Assembly (NCBI GenBank): GCA_937968025.1
Contig: CALBSL010000112.1
Span: 1 to 12,205 of the forward strand
DNA: 12,205 nt
Direction of reading: 5' to 3'
DNA from: an uncultured bacterium
GTDB taxonomy: Bacteria; Patescibacteriota; Patescibacteriia; 2-12-FULL-60-25
The translations under genes were made by a program, and so were the position numbers. The notes beneath the pieces were generated by a model. That model saw only the letters and a program-made list of their open reading frames with translations. It ran no database searches and was not told the origin of the DNA. Below are positions 4,229 through 11,903 of the stretch, in pieces; position 1 is the stretch's first letter; the number at the start of each line of letters is the position of its first letter.

Positions 4229-6304
4229 ATGCATGAATGGCATGATCCCGTTGGGTTTTTGCGTCCCGTGACGCCGGCCGTGCGCCGAGCGTTGGCGGTG
4301 CTTGGTATTGAAACATTGGGACAGTTGCTTGAAACCATCCCACGACGATATGAAGATTTCTCAACGATTAAACCCCTCTTCGAATGCCAGCCAGGGGATC
4401 AGGTGACGGCGCGGGTGACGGTGAAGCGCGCGACCGCCCTTGGGGGCTTTGGTCGCCGGGCGAAGTTGGTTCGAGTGTTGATCGAAGACGCCTCAGGAAG
4501 CGCGAGCGCCTTATTTTTCAATCAGCCATGGTTGTTGAAAGAGTTTATCGTTGGTCGAGAAATCCTCATCTCGGGGGTGATCCAGGTGCATGACACCTAT
4601 GGTCGTCAGCTCACAAAACCTACCTGGAGGCCGGTAGGAACGGACGCAGAGGTTCAGGGAGAGATTTTGCCATATTACTCCACGACGCGATCGATCCCGC
4701 AAAAAACGTACCGACGCTTAGTTGCCGCAGCGCTTGCCGCTAAACCGGGACCAGCTGAGGATCCGTTGCCGAGCGAGGTTCTTCCACCGGGTCTGCCATC
4801 TTGGCAGGAAACGTTCCCTTGGATCCATCAACCAACGCATCTGCGCGAAGCGGAGCTCGGACGGCAGCGGCTCGCCTTTCATGAGGCGCTCATCTATCGT
4901 CTCGCTTTCAGCATGACAACGCAGGAGATGGCCTCGCAGGGAGGGGTCGCGCTCCCATTTTTTGAGGCGTTCGCCAAAGCCTTTGCGGAATCGCTCCCAT
5001 TTGCGCTCACGGGTGACCAAAAGCGGGCCATTTGGACAGCGCTCCAAGACATGGAAAAGCCCGTGCCGATGCGACGGTTATTGCAAGGGGATGTGGGATC
5101 GGGAAAAACTGCCGTGGCGGCGTTTCTTGCTGCCCACACGTGTAGACAGGGGGCATCGACCGTGATCCTCGCTCCGACCGATATTTTAGCGAGTCAACAC
5201 GCAGAAACGCTGCGTCGACTGTTTGCCCCGCATCAGTTGCCGCTGCTCTTGCTGACGCGTACCCAAAAGCGGGCCTTTCTCGGATCACGAGAGGAGGTTC
5301 TCTCCGTAAGCGAGGCTGATGCTCGCGCTCGAGCCGGGGGAATGATTATTGTTGGCACCCACGCCCTGCTTCAAGAAAAGCGCATTCCGGCCGATTTGGG
5401 CTTGGTCGTGGTCGACGAGCAGCATCGCTTTGGGGTTGAGCAGCGTCAGTTTCTTGCCTCAGCGCAGCGTGCCGATGGTCGGTGTCCGCATTTCTTATCG
5501 ATGACCGCCACGCCGATCCCTCGGTCGCTCGCTCTTACGTTGTTTGGCGATCTGCACGTGTCATCATTACAAGAAAAACCGGGGGGACGAAAACCCATCA
5601 CCTCTGCCGTGTGTGTAGGTCAGCAGCGTGAGCAAGCGTACGAGGCGGTTCGGGCCGCGGCCGCACGGGGAGAGGCGAGTTTCGTTGTTTGTCCACTGAT
5701 TGATTCATCGGATGCGCTCGGGGCGGCTTCGGTGCAGGAACTCTCCGCGGTGTTGGAGCGTGGCCCGCTGCATGGCTTACGGATCGGTATCGTGCATGGA
5801 CGAATCAAGCCCGAGGAAAAAGATGAAACCATGAAAAAGCTTGCCGCGGGTGAGCTTGATGTGTTAATCGCCACGACCGTGATTGAGGTCGGTGTCGATA
5901 TCCCACGAGCCACCGTTATGGTGATTGAAGGGGCGGAACGCTTTGGCATGGCCCAGCTGCACCAGCTTCGTGGTCGTGTCGGTCGTTCAGATCTAGCGAG
6001 TGCGTGCTTCTTTTTGACAGAGGCCGAAGGGGAGGCGCGCGATCGCCTCGAACAAGTCGCCCGTTTGCAGGATGGTTTCGCTCTGGCGGAGGAGGATTTT
6101 CGGCGACGAGGAGCGGGGAACCTGTTCGGGACGGAGCAAAGCGGACAGCTCCCGTTTAAAGCCGTTCGCTGGGAAGATACGGGATTGTTTCAGCGTGCAG
6201 CAGAGCTCGCGCGAACGCTCTTGGCCGATGATGCGACGCTCGCGCAGGTGCCGTGGATTCGTGAGGAAGTTCGTCGTAAACGGGAACTCTCCCACAACGA
6301 ATAG
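4229..6304 (+). CDS. recG: ATP-dependent DNA helicase RecG
   Basis: RecG is a superfamily 2 branch-migration helicase that reverses stalled replication forks and processes Holliday and D/R-loop structures. The 691-residue product has the family's usual length. The N-terminal wedge/OB-fold domain (about 1-200) carries PRRYEDFS and the beta-rich segment around 50-110. Helicase motifs follow in order: Walker A GDVGSGKT (287-294), DEQH (396-399), motif III SMTATPIPR (424-432), motif V TTVIEVGVDIPRA, and motif VI QLRGRVGRS (579-587). The RecG-specific C-terminal section with GAGNLFGTEQSG is present. No key residue is missing. ATG 4229 was chosen as the first in-frame start. It has no Shine-Dalgarno motif, and an extremely short or absent leader is likely given the divergent neighbour. 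The gene converges on radA, with 4 nt between the stop codons. Confidence 0.97.
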   Translation: MHEWHDPVGFLRPVTPAVRRALAVLGIETLGQLLETIPRRYEDFSTIKPLFECQPGDQVTARVTVKRATALGGFGRRAKLVRVLIEDASGSASALFFNQPWLLKEFIVGREILISGVIQVHDTYGRQLTKPTWRPVGTDAEVQGEILPYYSTTRSIPQKTYRRLVAAALAAKPGPAEDPLPSEVLPPGLPSWQETFPWIHQPTHLREAELGRQRLAFHEALIYRLAFSMTTQEMASQGGVALPFFEAFAKAFAESLPFALTGDQKRAIWTALQDMEKPVPMRRLLQGDVGSGKTAVAAFLAAHTCRQGASTVILAPTDILASQHAETLRRLFAPHQLPLLLLTRTQKRAFLGSREEVLSVSEADARARAGGMIIVGTHALLQEKRIPADLGLVVVDEQHRFGVEQRQFLASAQRADGRCPHFLSMTATPIPRSLALTLFGDLHVSSLQEKPGGRKPITSAVCVGQQREQAYEAVRAAAARGEASFVVCPLIDSSDALGAASVQELSAVLERGPLHGLRIGIVHGRIKPEEKDETMKKLAAGELDVLIATTVIEVGVDIPRATVMVIEGAERFGMAQLHQLRGRVGRSDLASACFFLTEAEGEARDRLEQVARLQDGFALAEEDFRRRGAGNLFGTEQSGQLPFKAVRWEDTGLFQRAAELARTLLADDATLAQVPWIREEVRRKRELSHNE

Positions 6305-6308
6305 CGTT

Positions 6309-7754
6309 CTACGCTTCGTGATGCGGATCAAAGCCGCGTGCGGATCGTTCTGCAGCACGATGGACGGGTTTTAGGCCCGCGTGCTTTACAGCTTCCGCGA
6401 GGGTTGCGACAACCGTTACGGTCAATCCTTCAATGGTTGGCAGTTTTGCGCTTGGTTTTGGAATGAGTGCTTGTGTATAGCCAAGTCGTTTTGCTTCTTT
6501 GAGACGAAGATCAAGGCGAGGGATCGGGCGGATATCGCCAGATAAGCTCACTTCACCAAGAGCGACGAGATGCCGTGGCAGGGCTTGATCCCAGCTCGCA
6601 GAAGCAAGTGCAAGACAGAGCGAGAGGTCCATGCCCGGATCGGTGATTTTAAGTCCGCCCACGGTATTGACGAACACGTCTTGATCGCCCAAGCGACAGC
6701 TTGCGCGTCGAGCAAGGATGGCGATCAAGAGGTGCACACGGTTTGGATCAAACCCAACGATACGACGGGCCGGAATCCCAAAGCCTGCCGGGGTCACCAG
6801 CGCTTGAATCTCACACAAGAGCGCCCGGTTGCCATCGACGGTGCACCCAACGGCGGAGCCAGAAATCGGTGTGGCGCGATCCTGTAAAAACCGCACCGAT
6901 GGATCGAGCAGCTCATGCAAACCGTCTTCATGAATCGTAAATAGAGCCGTTTCATCCGTGGTTCCAAAACGATGTTTAAGTACACGGAGCACACGGATAT
7001 CCTCTCCGCGATCGCCTTCGAGCATGAGCACGCTATCTACCAAGTGCTCAAGGAGGCGAGGTCCCGCGAGATCGCCGTCTTTCGTTACTTGTCCCACGAG
7101 AAAAACCGCCGCTCCCGAGCGTTTCGCGGCTTCATTCAAGAGCGAGGCGGATGCTCGCACCTGGTTGGGGTTTCCTGCTTCACCGGTGGCATCGACCACC
7201 CGAATCGACTGAATCGAATCAACAATGGTGAGGGTGGGTTTGTGGGTATGAATCGTGCCGGCAATGACCTGGGCATCCGTGGCATCAAGAAACGATAGGG
7301 AAGGAGGGAGCGCAGTCTGTGACAGACGCTGCAAACGACGGAGCACTTGTTGCGGAGATTCCTCTCCCGTCACATACAGCACCGAAGCGCCTCGAGCGGC
7401 GATGGCGATGGCTGCCTGGGCAAGGAGGGTCGATTTTCCGATACCGGGTTCTCCTCCGACAAGCGTGACCGATCCAGGAACAATCCCGCCGCTAAACACT
7501 CGATCAAGCGCAGCAATGCCAAGAGAGAAGAGCGGAACGCTGCCGCTTGAAGGGAGGGTCGCAAACGAGGTCAACGTTCCCGTTTTTGTGGGCAACGATG
7601 GGCGGCTTTGTTCGGTGGTGGAAGAGACGGTCTCCGCCGCTTTGAGCGTACCCCAGCTCTGGCACACTTCACAGCGACCTTGCCATTTCGAAAATTGTCC
7701 GTCGCATTTGGTGCAGACAAATTTCACCGCAGGAGGTTTGGAAGATTTCGCCAT
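6309..7754 (-). CDS. radA: DNA repair protein RadA (Sms)
   Basis: RadA is a RecA-related ATPase that drives branch migration of recombination intermediates. The 481-residue product shows the whole family plan. An N-terminal zinc finger has C14, C17, C28 and C31. Walker A GEPGIGKST is at 101-109, Walker B-like LTIVDSIQ near 175-182, and the RadA motif at 260-264. A C-terminal Lon-protease-like domain (about 300-455) contains VGGLKITDPGMDL. The RadA motif reads KHRFG rather than the canonical KNRFG, a conservative but noticeable change in a residue block needed for function in characterised RadA proteins. The start at ATG 7754 is preceded by a GGGGG run 1-2 nt upstream, which is too close for an ideal Shine-Dalgarno motif. 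It lies only 17 nt downstream of the surface-fusion gene on the same strand and may be read through from that operon. Confidence 0.96.
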   Translation of the reverse strand: MAKSSKPPAVKFVCTKCDGQFSKWQGRCEVCQSWGTLKAAETVSSTTEQSRPSLPTKTGTLTSFATLPSSGSVPLFSLGIAALDRVFSGGIVPGSVTLVGGEPGIGKSTLLAQAAIAIAARGASVLYVTGEESPQQVLRRLQRLSQTALPPSLSFLDATDAQVIAGTIHTHKPTLTIVDSIQSIRVVDATGEAGNPNQVRASASLLNEAAKRSGAAVFLVGQVTKDGDLAGPRLLEHLVDSVLMLEGDRGEDIRVLRVLKHRFGTTDETALFTIHEDGLHELLDPSVRFLQDRATPISGSAVGCTVDGNRALLCEIQALVTPAGFGIPARRIVGFDPNRVHLLIAILARRASCRLGDQDVFVNTVGGLKITDPGMDLSLCLALASASWDQALPRHLVALGEVSLSGDIRPIPRLDLRLKEAKRLGYTQALIPKPSAKLPTIEGLTVTVVATLAEAVKHAGLKPVHRAAERSARGFDPHHEA

Positions 7755-7771
7755 GCCCCCGTTGTATCACA

Positions 7772-9970
7772 TTAGGGGTTGCTTCTGTAGAGGGCGCAGA
7801 AGGCGATATTCGTCATGGCACGGACGTTGGTAGCGTGATCCGTTTGCATCGCAAACGAGTAGAGTTCGCCACCGCCTTGGCGTTGTCCATCTGGTTGGGG
7901 GGCGAGGGTGGTGGTACGGACGCCAGCATCAGCAACACAAGCAGGAATATTTTCACCAGGAACAGGGTTCATGCGCCAATTTCGATTGAAGATGGCGTAG
8001 CCGTTGTTATCATCACCCATGCCGTTGAGCGCTGGGGCAAAATACAGGGCGACGCCGCTCGGTACAGTGAGGTCGGACGGATTGACGATTCCGCTCCCAA
8101 GTCGATATCCGATACAGCCGTCGTAGACGATGACTCCGCGAAGGTTTCCGGGAGCGCTCGAAATAGCTCGTTGAAAGCCTGAGAGGCCTTCGCATGTGGT
8201 TCCGCTATGTCCGCCAATCACCACGTCGGTGATGCCAGCGGTTGGCATAACGGATCGAACCGCTTGGATCGCTTGGTTATAGAACGCTTGTATATCGAAA
8301 TTCCGGTTGTAGGCGTTGGCGCTGCCGTTATGATGTGGGGTAAGGATGACGATGTTTTTTGACCCAGCCACGCGTTCCAGAGACTCTCTCAGGAGGTTGA
8401 GGTAGCGTCCGGTATCGGGCCCTTCGTTGCCGCTGTTATTCCCATGGAGGTAGATGAAGGCGTGTAGCTGAGGGTTCTCAACACTTCGCAAGCGCGTCGG
8501 AAACATGGCGCGTCCTGAATTGGCGGGCCAGGTCTCTGCGGTGCTCCCCGCTGGCTGATAATTGAAACTCACTACCTCAAGAGAGCCTCTGGTACGAGAT
8601 GAGGTGCCAGAAGATGAGCCGCTGGAAGAACAGGAACGACCAGCACTTGGATTAAGTCGCATCTGGACGGTGGTTTGATTCGAGCCCGTTCCCCAAACGA
8701 CAGATACTTCTTGTGGGGCATTTGGTCTTGGCATGATTAATCGACCGTCTCCACAGTGGGCTTGATAGTCTGCAAACCGAATCGTTTTTGAATTGCCGTT
8801 CCCAACGTCATGAATGCGTAGGATTTGTTCATTCACGACCCCGCTTAACACCATGAAGTGACCTCCCTCGTAGAGCGTGGGCGACCCATTGCGATCGTTC
8901 ACTGGTTCGGTGGCGGCATCATCTCGATACAGGGCCACGCTTCGACAGGCGATCAGTATAGGGTGCCCTTCGCGTAGTCTTTGCGGAACCGAGGCTTTTG
9001 GAACGGTTTGGATAGAGAATTGCGGAAAGTATTGCGGAAACGCTGAAAAGAACACGTCACCACCCGCAGCATTATTCTTTTGTCGTCCGCCATTCAGAAT
9101 CGAGTAGATCGCCGTGTCTGTTGGGTTCACGAGGCGCATTTCCGGCCCTCCGATTTCTGCTGATCGGGTAGGGATGGAAATTTCAAGGCCGTAGAATCCC
9201 AGCACAGAAGCCATCGAGGTGACGCCACAGGCGGATTGGCTGAACGTCGTAAGACACGCCGCCGAAGTTGATTGGCTCTCACCTCGTTCACACGCACGCT
9301 CGGTCATGGTTCCGGTGGTGAGGAGGTCAGTGGTATTGCCGTAGCGCAAACGGGCCCATGAACCCGCTCCCTGGTTGTAGCTCATCGGACAACGAATGGC
9401 GTCACTCCCTCCAGGGACGGCATCATTCGCCACGAGATTCCCTGAGCCTTCGCTGATCGGCACCGACCGCACCATCAGGAGCCGCAACGGTCGCAAACTC
9501 ACCAAGTTTGGATTGATGGTGTACAGAATAAAGTACGAAGCATACAGCACGACCAACCCTCCAATCGCATCTTTAATCAGTGTTTGTCCCTTGCGTGCAT
9601 CGCCAACCGTTGCTCCCAGGAGATAGTAAAAACCGCCAACAATCACGACGATAATGGCGATGATCGTTGAAATTCCCAGCATGTAGCTGTAGATACCGTT
9701 GATGTACTGCGCTAAAAACGGCACGCTCACCTGATCGCTTTCGGTGACGGGCGCAGTAAAGGTGACGCCTGGAATCGGAACGGAGAGCTGCGGCACGATG
9801 GACGGGAGTGAGCGCACCGTGGGGGCGGTGCTTGGCGTTGGGGTTGCTGTCGTGGGGGTGGCAGTGGCGGGTGTTGGTGTGCCGGATTGCGCGTAGACCA
9901 AAGACGACGGAACAAGCAACAGTCCAAGCAAGAGTGTCAGGCACACGAACAGGGAGCGGGAGCGATGCAT
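7772..9970 (-). CDS. Pilin (VirB2-like) / C39-like peptidase / alpha-beta hydrolase fusion surface protein
   Basis: This is a 732-residue multidomain surface protein. A signal peptide (1-27, ending VYA before QSG) is followed by a Thr/Pro/Ala linker (30-52). A VirB2/TrbC-like pilin domain (about 82-158) has helix 1 at about 94-118, a basic cytosolic loop GDARKGQ and helix 2 at about 133-153. A C39-like cysteine peptidase domain (about 193-415) shows the expected Q200 (YNQ), C248 (SACGVTS), H371 (GGHF) and D388 (HDVGN). After a Ser/Gly linker (447-462), an alpha/beta-hydrolase-like domain (about 465-725) shows YLHG, the nucleophile elbow GHSGT with S589, and a late DH (711-712) as candidate catalytic His. 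Topology predicts both enzyme domains outside the cell. About 11 cysteines after the anchor suit the DsbA-like neighbour. I chose ATG 9970 because it opens directly into the signal peptide. A GTG at 10009 would overlap the upstream gene. Substrates are unknown: peptidoglycan, host or bacteriocin peptides are possible. Confidence 0.85.
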   Translation of the reverse strand: MHRSRSLFVCLTLLLGLLLVPSSLVYAQSGTPTPATATPTTATPTPSTAPTVRSLPSIVPQLSVPIPGVTFTAPVTESDQVSVPFLAQYINGIYSYMLGISTIIAIIVVIVGGFYYLLGATVGDARKGQTLIKDAIGGLVVLYASYFILYTINPNLVSLRPLRLLMVRSVPISEGSGNLVANDAVPGGSDAIRCPMSYNQGAGSWARLRYGNTTDLLTTGTMTERACERGESQSTSAACLTTFSQSACGVTSMASVLGFYGLEISIPTRSAEIGGPEMRLVNPTDTAIYSILNGGRQKNNAAGGDVFFSAFPQYFPQFSIQTVPKASVPQRLREGHPILIACRSVALYRDDAATEPVNDRNGSPTLYEGGHFMVLSGVVNEQILRIHDVGNGNSKTIRFADYQAHCGDGRLIMPRPNAPQEVSVVWGTGSNQTTVQMRLNPSAGRSCSSSGSSSGTSSRTRGSLEVVSFNYQPAGSTAETWPANSGRAMFPTRLRSVENPQLHAFIYLHGNNSGNEGPDTGRYLNLLRESLERVAGSKNIVILTPHHNGSANAYNRNFDIQAFYNQAIQAVRSVMPTAGITDVVIGGHSGTTCEGLSGFQRAISSAPGNLRGVIVYDGCIGYRLGSGIVNPSDLTVPSGVALYFAPALNGMGDDNNGYAIFNRNWRMNPVPGENIPACVADAGVRTTTLAPQPDGQRQGGGELYSFAMQTDHATNVRAMTNIAFCALYRSNP

Positions 9971-9980
9971 AGGCGAGAGA

Positions 9981-10631
9981 TTAGCGGAGCAGGGCGGTGA
10001 GATCGGCACGAGTGAGTGCTCCTACGTACGGTTTACCCTTAATGAAGAGGGTTGGTGCGGCCACGATATTGTATTGGAGCGCCTGTGCTTGATCGCGTTT
10101 GATCGCTTCAAACACGGTAGGGTCTCCTAAGCAGGACTCGAAGCGAGGGAGATTGAGGCCGGCGGCCTTCGCTTCGTCGAGAATCGTTGTGGCGTTGACC
10201 ACGGAGAGACGGAAGAGAGCCGGGTGCAAAGCGGAGAACTTTCCTTGCGCATGGGCGCAGCGAGCGGCCGCGAAGGGGAGGAGTCCTTCTGGTGTTTGAT
10301 CGCTCGTTGGGGCTTCACGCCAAATGAGCCGCACATTCATTTGTGGATCTGAAAGCAGCGCAAAGAGGTCTGGCGCCATGGTGCGACAGTGCAAACAGCG
10401 ATAGTCGGCGTACTCGACGATCTCGATAGCGTCGGTACGGTTCGAGCCGAGGCGAGGATCTTGCGAGCGTACCGGTGGCTGAACCGGCGCAGCGGTGATG
10501 GTCTCGACCGGTGGCGCATCTCCCACGGGGAAGGTGTTCAGTGTTTTATACACGACCGACCATAAAAACAGTCCGCTGAGCAGGCCAAAGCCGCCCACGA
10601 ACGCCCAGAGATAGCGTGTTTGGGTGTCCAT
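9981..10631 (-). CDS. Membrane-anchored DsbA-like thioredoxin-fold protein
   Basis: This 216-residue protein has an N-terminal membrane anchor (about 8-28), a Pro-rich linker (35-55) and a DsbA/thioredoxin-like domain. The redox motif is C79-L-H-C82 (EYADYRCLHC). The helical insertion includes AARCAHAQGKF, and the cis-proline motif is APTLFI with P193. It would act outside the membrane as a thiol oxidase or isomerase. Two further cysteines (C125, C167) may form a second disulfide. It sits 3 nt after the beta-propeller gene and 10 nt before the surface-fusion gene, so it is cotranscribed with both. The most likely clients are the Cys-rich fusion protein and the propeller, an inference from adjacency. 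The start at ATG 10631 has no Shine-Dalgarno motif, and translation is probably coupled to the upstream gene. No DsbB partner is visible. Confidence 0.92.
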   Translation of the reverse strand: MDTQTRYLWAFVGGFGLLSGLFLWSVVYKTLNTFPVGDAPPVETITAAPVQPPVRSQDPRLGSNRTDAIEIVEYADYRCLHCRTMAPDLFALLSDPQMNVRLIWREAPTSDQTPEGLLPFAAARCAHAQGKFSALHPALFRLSVVNATTILDEAKAAGLNLPRFESCLGDPTVFEAIKRDQAQALQYNIVAAPTLFIKGKPYVGALTRADLTALLR

Positions 10632-10634
10632 AGT

Positions 10635-11885
10635 TTACGGAGAGAGACGCGTACGAAGAATCTGCCCGGTGGTAACGTTGCGCATGGTGGCGTAGGTTCC
10701 GTCTCGAGCGATGGTGAGATCAGAGACGGCGTTCGCGCCTTCAATCGTTCCTAAGTTGGTCTTTTGTCCCGTTCTGAGGTTGATGCGGAACAACTGATCA
10801 TCACCTTGTGGAAGCGCATCGCGCTGCAGGGCGGCGCCAACTTCAAGACGAGATGGTACGGCGCAGTAGAGAAGCTCTTCGGTATGCCAGGCACACTTGT
10901 CGCCCCACGTGTTCAGTTCCAGCCGTCGACGGTTGCTGTTGATGGATTCAGCCGTGCCACCGCTCACCCAAAGTTCAGGGAGGTACCCGTTCTCGGAGGT
11001 GTAGACGCTATACACGAGCGATGTTCCATTTGGTGACCAGCTTGGAACAAATCCTCGCCCTTCGGTGATGAGTCCAGGAAGGTTTTCGCGGTTCTTGCCG
11101 ACGAGAATGATCTGCTCGCGATTAAACCCGACGTCATTGCCGGTGTGTGCATACGCCACAATATCACCTGATGGCGACCAAGCAGTATGAACCTTTGCCG
11201 CGTTATCGCCCAGCTCTTGAATGGCTTGCGCATTACTTCCATCTGGATTTGAAAGAATCAGAAAACGGTTGGACTCATTATTCCCGAGACTTTTTGCGAC
11301 GATCTGTTGATCATCTGGACTAAACGTGAAATCTGCCCAGTGTTTTGGCAGGGTGATCTGACGCTGAGCGGCAAAATCGTAGTAAATGTTGGATCCATCG
11401 GGAAACTCAAGAATGGCCGCATCGGTGGCGGATCCCCAGTTCACCCTATCGACGCCATAGAAGGCTTTATCAGAAAGCGGCGTGGTTTCTCCTAGGTCAT
11501 TGACGCGATAAAACTTTCCATCGGCGGTGTTATAAAAGCGGAGGTCACCCGTGTCACGAGCAGGACCGAGGCTGGTAAACCGCGTCGTTCCATCGACAAG
11601 AACGCTCGTTCGAGGGAGCGAATCCGTGAGAGAAGGAGTGGTAGGATCAGGCAACCGAAGCGGACCGGTACTGGGAAGGGAGCCTACCGGAACAGCGCCA
11701 GTGCCTGGCGTGGCTTGTCCGGCATTTGGGAGGGCGCCTGGATTCGTCGCGTCTTGCGTGGGAGCGCTTGGGGATAATGGTGCAGAACGAGTGATCACGA
11801 AGTACGCGACCACGCCACCAATCAGCACCGCCAGGAAGAGGGTGAGATAGAGAAGTTTTCGTGCTCGATCGGAAAGAACAAACAT
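10635..11885 (-). CDS. Membrane-anchored PD40/TolB-like beta-propeller protein
   Basis: This 416-residue protein has one N-terminal membrane helix (about 11-32), a low-complexity Pro/Thr/Ala/Gly linker (35-95) and a C-terminal beta-propeller. PD40/WD40-like repeats are visible as FTFSPDDQQIVA (187-198), AWSPSGDIVAYA (235-246) and SWSPNGTSLVYS (282-293). A repeat variant around 325-342 carries two cysteines (C331, C341) that could be disulfide-bonded. The propeller should lie outside the membrane and probably serves as a protein-interaction platform. No catalytic residues are seen. The start at ATG 11885 has no Shine-Dalgarno motif. The stop is 3 nt before the DsbA-like start. Similar anchored propellers occur near envelope and secretion genes in CPR genomes, but a direct secretion role is inference. 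Confidence 0.86.
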   Translation of the reverse strand: MFVLSDRARKLLYLTLFLAVLIGGVVAYFVITRSAPLSPSAPTQDATNPGALPNAGQATPGTGAVPVGSLPSTGPLRLPDPTTPSLTDSLPRTSVLVDGTTRFTSLGPARDTGDLRFYNTADGKFYRVNDLGETTPLSDKAFYGVDRVNWGSATDAAILEFPDGSNIYYDFAAQRQITLPKHWADFTFSPDDQQIVAKSLGNNESNRFLILSNPDGSNAQAIQELGDNAAKVHTAWSPSGDIVAYAHTGNDVGFNREQIILVGKNRENLPGLITEGRGFVPSWSPNGTSLVYSVYTSENGYLPELWVSGGTAESINSNRRRLELNTWGDKCAWHTEELLYCAVPSRLEVGAALQRDALPQGDDQLFRINLRTGQKTNLGTIEGANAVSDLTIARDGTYATMRNVTTGQILRTRLSP

Positions 11886-11903
11886 AGATGACAGAGAAAA
11901 AAG

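Noticed and set aside
7255..7833. Plus-strand ORF of 192 codons
   Set aside because: It lies antisense to the RadA ATPase core and the start of radA, with repetitive Arg/Ser/Pro content.
9971..10009. GTG 10009 as start of the surface-fusion protein
   Set aside because: It would overlap the end of the DsbA-like gene and put 13 polar/Pro residues before a good signal peptide. ATG 9970 starts the signal peptide directly.
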